Assembly: GCA_036522835.1 (NCBI GenBank)
Contig: DATDFB010000065.1
Location: 1 to 9,691, forward strand
Direction: 5' to 3'
Length of the DNA: 9,691 bases
Source: DATDFB01 sp036522835
GTDB lineage: Bacteria > Acidobacteriota > Thermoanaerobaculia > Gp7-AA8
The position numbers and the translations under genes are program-made. Shown here piece by piece: positions 1-6,261 of this stretch. Each line of letters begins with the position of its first letter. Position 1 is the stretch's first letter. A model generated the notes under the pieces. The model saw only the letters and a program-made list of their open reading frames with translations, was not told the origin of the DNA and searched no databases.

Positions 1-200
1 CGGTTCTCCGAGAGGATGGCCACGCGGTCGCCGGACTTGACGCCGAGGTGGCGAAGGGCGGTGGCGACGTGGCGGACGGTGTCGCGGAACTCCGGCACGC
101 CGACGTCGACCCATTGGCCGTTTTTCTTCGACTTCAACACGGCGGGGCGATCGACGCCGCACGTGATCGTGAAGATATCGTTGAGAGTCTTGATCTCCAT
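1..200 (-). CDS. AMP-forming acyl-CoA synthetase, N-terminal fragment (cut by window edge)
   Basis: The first 66 codons of a minus-strand gene that runs off the left edge. The protein begins MEIKTLNDIFTI and continues to GVKSGDRVAILSENR. This is the usual opening of long-chain fatty acid CoA ligases of the ANL (AMP-binding) superfamily: a short lead, a segment where 'W.dv...ef' sets up the N-terminal domain, then 'G.k.GDrVaiLSeNr'. Such enzymes adenylate a fatty acid with ATP and transfer it to CoA in the cytoplasm. The catalytic P-loop and adenylation motifs lie outside the window, so the substrate cannot be judged. The ATG at 198-200 follows a GGGGGAG ribosome binding site about 8 bases upstream. 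The permease stop is 45 bases upstream on the same strand, so readthrough is possible. A TATGAT hexamer (234-239, minus) in that gap could also be a -10 box, but I see no clear -35. Family call good, specificity unknown. Confidence 0.8.
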   Translation of the reverse strand, partial: MEIKTLNDIFTITCGVDRPAVLKSKKNGQWVDVGVPEFRDTVRHVATALRHLGVKSGDRVAILSEN

Positions 201-245
201 TACTGACGCTCCCCCTGACCGACAGTGGGAGCGATCATAGCGCGG

Positions 246-1553
246 CTATGCGACCTTCAGCCATCGCCACAATTCACCGATGGTCGGCCGTTTTCCGTAG
301 GAGAGGATCCCGACGCGGAAGATCTTCGCCGTGATCCAGAAAAAGGCGGCGATGGTACAGACGGCGACGGCGATGGAGATCAGGAGGTGCGCGACCGGCG
401 GCTCGGAGACGAGGGCGCGGACGAACATCGTCAGCGGGCCGAACACGGGCGAGAGCGAGAAGCCGATGGCCAGGCCGGAATCGGGATTGGTGATGATCGC
501 GAACATCAGGAACCACGGCAGCATCATCAGCATCGAGATCGGGGCGATGAGCTGCTGCGCTTCCTTCTCGGAGTTGCAGATCGCGCCGGCGATGGCGTAG
601 ATCGAGACGTAGGTGAGGTACGCCAGGACGAAGAAGAGGTAGAAGTAGACGAAGACCATCGGCCGGAGGAATTGGGTGACGTTCATCCCGGCCATGCTGG
701 CGATGGTGCCGGCGTACGTGCCGACGGCGGCGAGCATCAACATCCACGCCGTGACCTGGGTGAGACCGACGAGCGCGACGCCGAAGATTTTTCCGGTGAG
801 GAGCTGCCGCGGCGACATCGACGAGATGAGCACTTCGACGACGCGGTCGCTCTTCTCCTGGATGATGCCGCGCATGATCTCCAGCCCGTAAATGAACGAC
901 GGGATGAGCAGCAGCGCGGCGAAGAGGAAGCCGAGGATGAGGTTCAGCTCCCCGCCCTTTTTCTGCTCGCCGCTGCGCGAGAGCTGGATGCCTTCGACCG
1001 GCACGGACCGGGTGAGGGCGTCGACGGTGTTGGCGTCGATGCCGCGCGCGCCGAGGCGGAGGCGCTGGATGGCGCGGTTGGCGATCGACGAGAGGCGCTC
1101 CTGAGTGATGACGTCGGTCGACGAGCGGCTGTAGAAACTGATCTTGGCGCTCTCGCCGTCGATGGCGTCGCTCGGAATGACGAAGACGGCGTCGAGGCGG
1201 TTGCTCGCTTTGCGCTCGGCGTTGAGGCGGTCGAGGTACGGCTTCGCGTCGGCCGCGCTCGCCACGTATTCGACGTTGATGCTCTGCGGCAGCTCGCCGC
1301 GCCGGCGGCCGCTCAGCGACTTCTTCACGTCCGGCTGCTCCGGCACGATGGTGCGCGTGAAGGCGCTCTGCAGTTTGCCGGTGCCGTCGAGGACGGCGAC
1401 CTGCTTTTCGCCGAGGCCGCGCGCCACCATGAGGCCGGGCAGGAGCATGGCCGCGGACATGAGAACCGGGAAGAGGATGGTCATGACGATGAACATCTTC
1501 TTGCGCACGGCCGCGAGGTATTCGCGCTTGAGCACCGCGAGCATCTTGTTCAT
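246..1553 (-). CDS. ABC-2 type transporter permease (NatB/YhaP-like)
   Basis: A 435-residue integral membrane subunit of an ABC exporter. One hydrophobic segment near the N-terminus (about 20-42) is followed by a soluble, probably extracytoplasmic domain (about 46-200). Five more membrane segments follow, at about 205-227, 257-279, 299-326, 335-354 and 388-411. The loop at about 233-248 (EKSDRVVEVLISSMSP) is the family hallmark 'EK..R..EvLlss.sp' that precedes 'GKi.G'. This topology matches the ABC2_membrane_3 family, whose named members include the NatB sodium exporter; the substrate here is unknown. The ATG at 1551-1553 overlaps the ATPase stop by four bases (ATGA) and has a GGAGG site 7 bases upstream inside the ATPase gene, so the two are translationally coupled. 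A longer reading frame exists upstream of this ATG, but it lies inside the ATPase gene in another frame and was not used. Confidence 0.9.
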   Translation of the reverse strand: MNKMLAVLKREYLAAVRKKMFIVMTILFPVLMSAAMLLPGLMVARGLGEKQVAVLDGTGKLQSAFTRTIVPEQPDVKKSLSGRRRGELPQSINVEYVASAADAKPYLDRLNAERKASNRLDAVFVIPSDAIDGESAKISFYSRSSTDVITQERLSSIANRAIQRLRLGARGIDANTVDALTRSVPVEGIQLSRSGEQKKGGELNLILGFLFAALLLIPSFIYGLEIMRGIIQEKSDRVVEVLISSMSPRQLLTGKIFGVALVGLTQVTAWMLMLAAVGTYAGTIASMAGMNVTQFLRPMVFVYFYLFFVLAYLTYVSIYAIAGAICNSEKEAQQLIAPISMLMMLPWFLMFAIITNPDSGLAIGFSLSPVFGPLTMFVRALVSEPPVAHLLISIAVAVCTIAAFFWITAKIFRVGILSYGKRPTIGELWRWLKVA

Positions 1554-2467
1554 CGCGCCGCCTCCAGGGTCTCGTGGCCGACTTTCTCGATGAAGATCTC
1601 TTCGAGCGACGGCGCGGCCACTTCGAATTTTCGGATGCGCAGGCGTCCGACCGACGCCCGCAGGATCGTCTGCGGATCGGCGCCGTCGGAGAGGCTGAGC
1701 TCCGCCGCGTTGTTGACGATCCTCGCTTTTTGCACGTCGGGCAGCTCGGCGAGAAAACCGCCGTCGCCTTCGTAGTCGATGTGTAGGGTGTTCTTGCCGA
1801 ACGATTGCCGCACCTGCTCGAGCGAGCCGTCGAGGACGACTTTGCCCTGATGGACGAGGACGATGTCGTCCGCCATCCGCTCGGCCTCCCCCATCATGTG
1901 CGTGGAGAGCAGGATGGTCCGCCCCTCCTCCTTCAGTTCTCTGAGGAGGTTTCGTACCAGCACCATGTTGACGGGATCGAGCCCCGACTGCGGCTCGTCG
2001 AGGATGATGAGCTCGGGGTCGTGCAGGAGGGTGCCGATGAGCTGGACCTTCTGCTGGTTGCCCTTCGAGAGTTCCTCGACTTTGGCGTCTTTCTTCTCCC
2101 CGAGCTCGAACCTCTCCAGCCACTTTCCGATTTTCTCGTTGACCGCCGCCCCCCGCCGCCCCTTGATCTCCGCAAGAAACTGCAGATGCTCGACGACCTT
2201 CATCTGCTTGTAGAGCCCACGCTCCTCGGGCAGGTACCCGATCCGGTCACGCGCGTCGCCGCCGCCCGCCCCCCCCGCCCACTCGATGACGCCCGAGTCG
2301 GGCAGAAAGATGCCGGTGATCATGCGGATGGTGGTGGTCTTCCCCGCCCCATTCCGCCCGAGCAGCCCGGTGATGGTCCCCCGCCGCACGGAGAAGGAGA
2401 CCCCATCCACCGCCCGCACGGCCCCAAACGACTTGACTACGTCCCGAACCGCCAGAACCACGGACAT
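1550..2467 (-). CDS. ABC transporter ATP-binding protein (NatA/YhaQ-like)
   Basis: A 305-residue nucleotide-binding subunit, partner of the downstream permease. Visible motifs are Walker A GRNGAGKTT (37-45), a region with PEERGLY (80-86) where many ABC proteins have the Q-loop, signature LSKGNQQKV (133-141), Walker B LIILDEP (153-159) with the D-loop SGLD (161-164), and the switch His at 190 in LLSTH. PEERGLY is typical of this exporter subfamily rather than a defect. Residues after about 210 form the C-terminal accessory domain seen in DrrA/NatA-type subunits (DUF4162-like). The ATG at 2465-2467 has AGGTGG 6 bases upstream. Residues 65-70 form a Gly/Ala-rich stretch encoded by a run of eight G on the coding strand (2269-2276). 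The pair should power export across the cytoplasmic membrane; the cargo cannot be read from the sequence. Confidence 0.93.
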   Translation of the reverse strand: MSVVLAVRDVVKSFGAVRAVDGVSFSVRRGTITGLLGRNGAGKTTTIRMITGIFLPDSGVIEWAGGAGGGDARDRIGYLPEERGLYKQMKVVEHLQFLAEIKGRRGAAVNEKIGKWLERFELGEKKDAKVEELSKGNQQKVQLIGTLLHDPELIILDEPQSGLDPVNMVLVRNLLRELKEEGRTILLSTHMMGEAERMADDIVLVHQGKVVLDGSLEQVRQSFGKNTLHIDYEGDGGFLAELPDVQKARIVNNAAELSLSDGADPQTILRASVGRLRIRKFEVAAPSLEEIFIEKVGHETLEAAR

Positions 2468-2499
2468 GCGCCGCCACCTCGCCGGAGAAATCGCGGCGT

Positions 2500-2505
2500 A
2501 TTGTA
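2500..2505 (-). promoter_or_regulatory. Possible -10 box for the ABC transporter operon
   Basis: TACAAT on the minus strand, 32 bases before the ATPase ATG, differs from TATAAT at one position and sits in an otherwise very GC-rich stretch. It lies inside a short inverted repeat (GCGTA, 3-base loop, TACGC; 2496-2508). No convincing -35 hexamer is found 16-18 bases upstream. Transcription from here would give a leader of roughly 25 bases that carries the ribosome binding site. Confidence 0.35.
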
Positions 2506-2518
2506 CGCGGGGCGGGGG

Positions 2519-2719
2519 TCAGGGTTTGGGGGGATTCAAGACAGGATCGTCGAATGGCAATGGAACAAAGACCTTCATGAGCTGATGAACGATCCGATCG
2601 ATCTGACGTACAAGCCAATCGCCTGATTCTCGGCGGTTTTCTGGTGCCGCTAATGCCGAGACTGAAATGAAAGCGGCGAATAAAATGACCGCCACTCTTC
2701 GCGTGATACGCGGATGCAT
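2519..2719 (-). CDS. Small exported peptide of unknown function (66 aa)
   Basis: I do not recognise the family. The 66-residue product has a clear Sec-type signal peptide: basic MHPRITRR, hydrophobic core VAVILFAAFISV, then SALAA with likely cleavage near residue 25. The predicted mature part is only about 41 residues: a charged start, a helix-prone amphipathic stretch (about 35-51, WLVRQIDRIVHQLMKVF) and a proline-rich acidic tail (PLPFDDPVLNPPKP). There is no cysteine and no lipobox. The start at 2719 is chosen because AAAGGAGGG sits 4 bases before it, and the signal peptide begins exactly there. A longer frame reaching 2773 would add 18 residues ahead of the signal sequence and ignore that site. 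It lies 94 bases downstream of the TPR anti-sigma gene on the same strand and may share its transcript. G+C content (about 51% by hand count over 2521-2700) is well below the window average. Gene likely real; role unknown. Confidence 0.72.
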   Translation of the reverse strand: MHPRITRRVAVILFAAFISVSALAAPENRRESGDWLVRQIDRIVHQLMKVFVPLPFDDPVLNPPKP

Positions 2720-2723
2720 GTAA

Positions 2724-2732
2724 CCCTCCTTT
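2724..2732 (-). promoter_or_regulatory. Strong ribosome binding site that sets the start of the small peptide gene
   Basis: AAAGGAGGG on the minus strand, followed by TTAC and ATG. It contains a full AGGAGG core at good spacing and is the best Shine-Dalgarno match in the window. It supports the short start at 2719 and suggests high translation of the small exported peptide. Confidence 0.75.
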
Positions 2733-2813
2733 GGAGCTTCGACGAGCTCGTCATGCGGAGGGCGCCCTTGCACTTAGGAGTGACCGGCAGGGGTGTTTCC
2801 CTACCCCCGAGAA

Positions 2814-4142
2814 TCAATCTAGATATAGATAGAGCGGGCGTACGTTGATAACGCCGGTGCGGATATCCCTGATCGCTTTCTCATCCAAGCGACCGGCAGC
2901 AGCAGCCTCGCGGAGCAAACTGACTGCAGACATCGCCGGCTCTGTTGCGGCAAGGCTTGCAGAGACAAAATAATCTAGTGCGCGTCGGCATTCGTTGGGA
3001 ACTTCGCTGATTCGCCCTAATGCGACGAGCGCTTGCGCAATCTCAGTCGTCACTTCGGCTACATCATGAGCCATGTTCGACATCACGAAATCGTCGCGAA
3101 CAGTCCGGAGCAGGTCCAACGCTTGAGATGGACGACCTTGTGCGAGCAACACAAGCCCAAGCTGCCATCGCGCCCGCGCGATGACCGGAAGCAATCCTAA
3201 TTTTGAGGCAGCTTCCATCGCAACGGCAAAATAGCGTCCCGCAGCGTCGAAGTTACCCAGTTCGTAATAACAGACGGCGATGTTCTGCCACAAACCAGCG
3301 CGATCTTCGTGAGATAAAGGTTCGGCCTCTAAGTCACAGTAAGCCGAGAGCGCCTCGCGATAACGGTGCAATCCATGAAGGATACTGGCTTCCGTACGCC
3401 GAGCGGCCAGCAGTTTATGTCGTGAATCGTAGCAAACAAAGACGTCCACTGCGCTATGCACACTAGCCAATGCTTCGCCGAACTTCTCCCGGCTCGCGCA
3501 GATCAACGCCAACACCACCCCCGCCCGCGCGTCATCGAACTCCGAGTACCCGCACTCCGCGAACGCCTTCCGCGAGCGCGTCACCGCATCCACCGCCTCG
3601 TTGTATGCGCCCGTGAAGTACAGCGCGTAGGCCCGCTCGCGCCAGGCGTGGCCGCGGAGGCGGAGCACGGTGGAGTCGCCGTAGCGGGCGGGTGGGAGGG
3701 CTTCGGCGATGTCGACTGCAAGGGCCGTGATCTCGACCGCGTCGGGGGGCATCGTTTCGATCGCGCGGTCCGTCGCGGCAATCAACTTCCTCACCATCCC
3801 CGCCGTCCGCCACTCCGGGTGGGCGTGCAGGGCGGGGGCCCACGCCTCCCGCGGCTGCGCGAGCAGTTCGCGGAGCCAGGGCTCGGCGGCGGCGTCCTCG
3901 GCGCGCATCTCGGTTTGGGCGCGGTCGAGGAAGGCCAGCACGTTCGGGTTCGGGTCGGGGGAGATCTCCGTCGTGTCCCAGACGTCGGGGGATTTCAGGC
4001 AGTCGGCGATTTCGCGGACCGAGGCCAGCGTCTTGCTGCAGGCGATGCAGCTTGCGATGTGGGGATCGCGGGAGAGCGATTCGTCGCCGGCTTCGAGCAG
4101 AGCGATCAGCGCTTCCTCGTCATAGTGAGGCTCGGCCATCAT
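2814..4142 (-). CDS. Soluble zinc-motif anti-sigma factor fused to TPR repeats
   Basis: A 442-residue protein with no membrane segment. The N-terminus carries HIASCIAC (His28, Cys32, Cys35), the HxxxCxxC pattern of zinc-binding anti-sigma (ZAS/zf-HC2) domains, with another Cys at 48. After a linker (about 55-160), six helical repeats of TPR type follow at about 164-197, 206-237, 244-275, 283-316, 322-355 and 362-395, with typical signs such as YYELGNFDAA and LLAQGRPSQAL. ZAS domains bind ECF sigma factors; TPR domains bind peptides or proteins. The start overlaps the sigma gene stop by four bases (ATGATG; 4142 or 4139 both possible), so translation is coupled to that sigma factor, its likely partner. 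The coding G+C content drops from about 70% to about 56% near 3480 (residue about 221, between the first and later repeats), which suggests a mosaic gene. Partner and zinc binding are inferred. Confidence 0.8.
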   Translation of the reverse strand: MMAEPHYDEEALIALLEAGDESLSRDPHIASCIACSKTLASVREIADCLKSPDVWDTTEISPDPNPNVLAFLDRAQTEMRAEDAAAEPWLRELLAQPREAWAPALHAHPEWRTAGMVRKLIAATDRAIETMPPDAVEITALAVDIAEALPPARYGDSTVLRLRGHAWRERAYALYFTGAYNEAVDAVTRSRKAFAECGYSEFDDARAGVVLALICASREKFGEALASVHSAVDVFVCYDSRHKLLAARRTEASILHGLHRYREALSAYCDLEAEPLSHEDRAGLWQNIAVCYYELGNFDAAGRYFAVAMEAASKLGLLPVIARARWQLGLVLLAQGRPSQALDLLRTVRDDFVMSNMAHDVAEVTTEIAQALVALGRISEVPNECRRALDYFVSASLAATEPAMSAVSLLREAAAAGRLDEKAIRDIRTGVINVRPLYLYLD

Positions 4143-4726
4143 CTCTTCACCGCCGTGATGGTGAGATAGATCTCGCGAATCCGTTTCAGGCAGTTGTGGA
4201 TCAGCTTCTCCGCGTAGCGGTTCGTCGTCTCCATCTCCCGGGCCACGTCGCCGGCGGAACGGCCTTCGAAATAGTGCAGGTAGAGCGTCTGGCGGCAGCG
4301 CGGCTGCAGGTACTCGAGCGCCTGGTGCACCGTCAGCTTCTGCGCCTCGCGGTCGGCCACCCCATTCGACGCCGGATCGCAGCGCTCGCCGTAGTCCTCG
4401 GGGAGCGGCTCCGTGCGGCCCTGCGCGCGCCAGTAGTGGCGGCTGGCGTTGCACATCGCCGCCACCAACCACGCCTTCGCGTTCTCGATCTTCGTCCCCG
4501 CCTGCAGGAACGAGAGGAACACTTCCTGGATCAGATTCTCGGCTTCGCACTCCGGGATGCGGAACTTGCGGCAGGCCACCGAGAGCAGAAGCATGCGGTA
4601 GTCGACGTAGAGCACACCAATGTCGACCTCCACCGGCGCTTCGGCAGGGGAGGAGACGGCCTTCTTGGCCGGTTCTTCGGCGGAATTCGCCGTCGAGATG
4701 ACTTCGAGCGTGTTCTGATCCAGCAC
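4139..4726 (-). CDS. ECF-type RNA polymerase sigma factor (module 1)
   Basis: A 195-residue sigma-70 family protein of the short ECF type. Region 2 spans about 40-102, with the core contact stretch ENLIQEVFLSFL (63-74) and the -10 recognition helix ending near HYWRA (97-101). Region 4 spans about 133-188, with LQPRCRQTLYLHYFEGRSAG and a helix-turn-helix ending in KRIREIY. There is no region 3. The first 36 residues are Ser/Ala/Glu-rich and look disordered. The start is GTG at 4724-4726; the next upstream in-frame stop is at 4748-4750 and there is no ATG between them. Only a weak ribosome binding site is seen. The stop overlaps the start of the zinc-motif TPR gene, a usual sigma/anti-sigma arrangement. 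A GGAACTT-N16-CGTGG element upstream (4771-4801) suggests it may activate its own operon. Confidence 0.88.
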   Translation of the reverse strand: MLDQNTLEVISTANSAEEPAKKAVSSPAEAPVEVDIGVLYVDYRMLLLSVACRKFRIPECEAENLIQEVFLSFLQAGTKIENAKAWLVAAMCNASRHYWRAQGRTEPLPEDYGERCDPASNGVADREAQKLTVHQALEYLQPRCRQTLYLHYFEGRSAGDVAREMETTNRYAEKLIHNCLKRIREIYLTITAVKR

Positions 4727-4770
4727 GTCGGCGCTCAGCTTCGTTAATTATGGATTAGACCGGGCACACG

Positions 4771-4801
4771 ATACCACGAAAATCAGTTACGGCGAAGTTC
4801 C
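4771..4801 (-). promoter_or_regulatory. Possible ECF-type promoter of the sigma/TPR/peptide operon
   Basis: On the minus strand, GGAACTT (4795-4801) is followed after exactly 16 bases by CGTGG (4774-4778). This matches the general ECF pattern of a GGAAC-type -35 and a CGT-type -10 with a 16-17 base spacer. It would start transcription about 40 bases before the GTG of the sigma gene. AT-rich hexamers closer to the gene (TCTAAT 4754-4759, CATAAT 4747-4752) could instead be sigma-70 -10 boxes. The remaining stretch up to the divergent peptidase start at 4852 shows nothing else clear. Confidence 0.35.
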
Positions 4802-4835
4802 TTCTTTCGACCTGCTCCTAAACCCCTCGGAATGC

Positions 4836-4841
4836 TATTCT
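4836..4841 (+). promoter_or_regulatory. Possible -10 box of the M20 peptidase gene, near-leaderless
   Basis: TATTCT lies 10 bases before the ATG at 4852, and no Shine-Dalgarno sequence stands out in front of this gene. A transcript from here would begin only a few bases before the start codon. No good -35 is visible. Confidence 0.25.
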
Positions 4842-4851
4842 CCGCGGTCGC

Positions 4852-6261
4852 ATGAACTCTGACCAGATCACCCGAAGTGTCGACGACGTGTGGAGCTCCT
4901 CCATTGTCCCGACGCTGCAGCGGTACATCGCCATTCCCAACCAGTCCCCGCTCTTCGACCCCGACTGGCGCCGCCACGGCTACATGCATCAGGCCGTCGC
5001 GCTGGCCAAGGGCTGGGTCGAGCAGCAGAACATCCCCGGCCTCACCATCGAGATGCACGAGATCGACGACCGCACGCCCGTGCTGTTTCTCGAGATCGAG
5101 GGCGACCCGTCGTCGACTGTGCTCATGTACGGCCACCTCGACAAACAGCCGGCCATGGTCGGGTGGGAGGACGGGCTGGGGCCGTGGACGCCGGTGCTGC
5201 GCGACGGCCGCCTCTACGGGCGCGGCGGCGCCGACGATGGTTACGCGATCTTCGCCGCCGTCTCGTCGATCCGCGCCCTCAAGCAGCAGAACATCGCCCA
5301 CTCGCGCATCGTCGTCGTCATCGAGTGCTGCGAGGAGAGCGGCTCCCCCGACCTTCCCGCCTACATTGATTTACTGGCGCCGCGCATCGGCACCCCGCGG
5401 CTCGTCGTCTGCCTCGACAGCGGCTGCGGCAACTACGATCAACTCTGGATGACGACGTCGCTGCGCGGCTCCGTCGTCGGCAACCTGACGGTCGATGTGC
5501 TGACCGAGGGGGTGCACTCGGGCGACGCCAGCGGCATCGTACCGGAGAGCTTCCGCATTCTGCGCATCCTCCTCGACAGACTCGAAAACGCGACGACCGG
5601 CGAGGTCCTCCCGGAGTGGCTCCACGTCGAGGTCCCGCCCCAGCGCCTCGCCGAGGCCCGCGAAACCGCGCGCATCCTCGGCGACGAGGTTTGGAGCAAG
5701 TTTCCCTTCGTCGACGGCATGAATCCCGTCAGCAAAGATCCGATGGAGCTGTTGGTCAATCGGACGTGGAAGCCGTCGCTGGCGATCACCGGTCAGGCTG
5801 GCTTGCCTGACCTGCTGCAGGGCGGCAACGTCCTGCGGCCGCAGACGTCGATCAAGCTCTCGCTGCGCATCCCGCCGACGCTCGACGCGACGAACATCGA
5901 TGCGCGGCTCAAGGAGCTGCTCGAAAGCGATCCGCCGTATGGCGCGCGCGTCTTCTTCGAGCCGGAGAAGGGCGGCGCCGGGTGGAACACCCCGGAACTC
6001 GCGCCGTGGCTCGAGCAGTCGGTCGAGCGCGCGTCGCAGACCTACTTCCGCAAAGGCGCGATGACGTGGGGTGAAGGCGGCTCGATCCCGTTCATGGGGA
6101 TGCTCGGCGCGCGCTTCCCGAGCGCGCAATTCCTCGTCACGGGTGTGCTCGGGCCGCACAGCAACGCGCACGGCCCGAACGAGTTCCTGCACATCCAGAC
6201 GGCGAAAAACGTCACCGCCTGCGTCGCGCACGTCCTCGGCGACGAACGAAAATCGGCCTAG
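4852..6261 (+). CDS. M20 family zinc metallopeptidase, dipeptidase-like (carnosinase/DUG1 type)
   Basis: A 469-residue cytoplasmic hydrolase that should cleave dipeptides or short peptides using two metal ions. All catalytic landmarks of M20 enzymes are visible: first metal His95 in MYGHLDKQP, bridging Asp128 in GRGGADDGYA, catalytic base and metal Glu161/Glu162 in CCEESGS, Asp189 in CLDSGCG, and the last metal His440 in AHGPNEF. The GVHSGDASG stretch belongs to the inserted dimerisation domain, whose His usually reaches the active site of the partner subunit. The motifs LDKQP and GRGGADDG and the length near 470 fit the CNDP2/DUG1-like branch better than carboxypeptidase G2 or DapE. There is no signal peptide. 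It is divergent from the ECF operon with 125 bases between the starts. Its stop interlocks with that of the converging DUF1684 gene. Exact substrate unknown. Confidence 0.93.
   Translation: MNSDQITRSVDDVWSSSIVPTLQRYIAIPNQSPLFDPDWRRHGYMHQAVALAKGWVEQQNIPGLTIEMHEIDDRTPVLFLEIEGDPSSTVLMYGHLDKQPAMVGWEDGLGPWTPVLRDGRLYGRGGADDGYAIFAAVSSIRALKQQNIAHSRIVVVIECCEESGSPDLPAYIDLLAPRIGTPRLVVCLDSGCGNYDQLWMTTSLRGSVVGNLTVDVLTEGVHSGDASGIVPESFRILRILLDRLENATTGEVLPEWLHVEVPPQRLAEARETARILGDEVWSKFPFVDGMNPVSKDPMELLVNRTWKPSLAITGQAGLPDLLQGGNVLRPQTSIKLSLRIPPTLDATNIDARLKELLESDPPYGARVFFEPEKGGAGWNTPELAPWLEQSVERASQTYFRKGAMTWGEGGSIPFMGMLGARFPSAQFLVTGVLGPHSNAHGPNEFLHIQTAKNVTACVAHVLGDERKSA

Noticed and set aside
225..1775. 516-codon open frame on the plus strand
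   Set aside because: It lies antisense to the permease and ATPase genes, which have clear motifs. Its product is a highly charged Asp/Arg/Glu/Gly string with no domain, which is the usual shadow of a high-G+C gene in another frame.
1554..2123. Upstream extension of the permease reading frame
   Set aside because: It covers the ATPase gene in a different frame and gives an Arg/Pro-rich product. The ATGA overlap, the GGAGG site and the start of the membrane protein all place the start at 1553.
1805..2626. 273-codon plus-strand frame opposite the ATPase gene
   Set aside because: The product has low complexity and no family signs, and the opposite strand encodes a complete ABC ATPase.
2720..2773. 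Longer start for the small exported peptide gene
   Set aside because: The extension would place 18 residues before the signal peptide and run across the strong ribosome binding site, which fits the start at 2719.
2790..2807. Hairpin after the TPR gene (GGGGTG, loop, TACCCC) as an intrinsic terminator
   Set aside because: The stem is only 5-6 base pairs and no run of T follows on the minus strand, so I do not call it a terminator.
3456..4169. 237-codon plus-strand frame opposite the TPR gene
   Set aside because: It exists only over the high-G+C half of the TPR gene and has an Arg/Gly/Val-rich product without motifs. The minus-strand protein has a zinc motif and TPRs.
4143..4550. Longer start for the TPR anti-sigma gene inside the sigma gene
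   Set aside because: The extension is an Arg/Gly/Pro-rich shadow of the sigma gene. The ATGA overlap and the immediate zinc-domain start support 4142.
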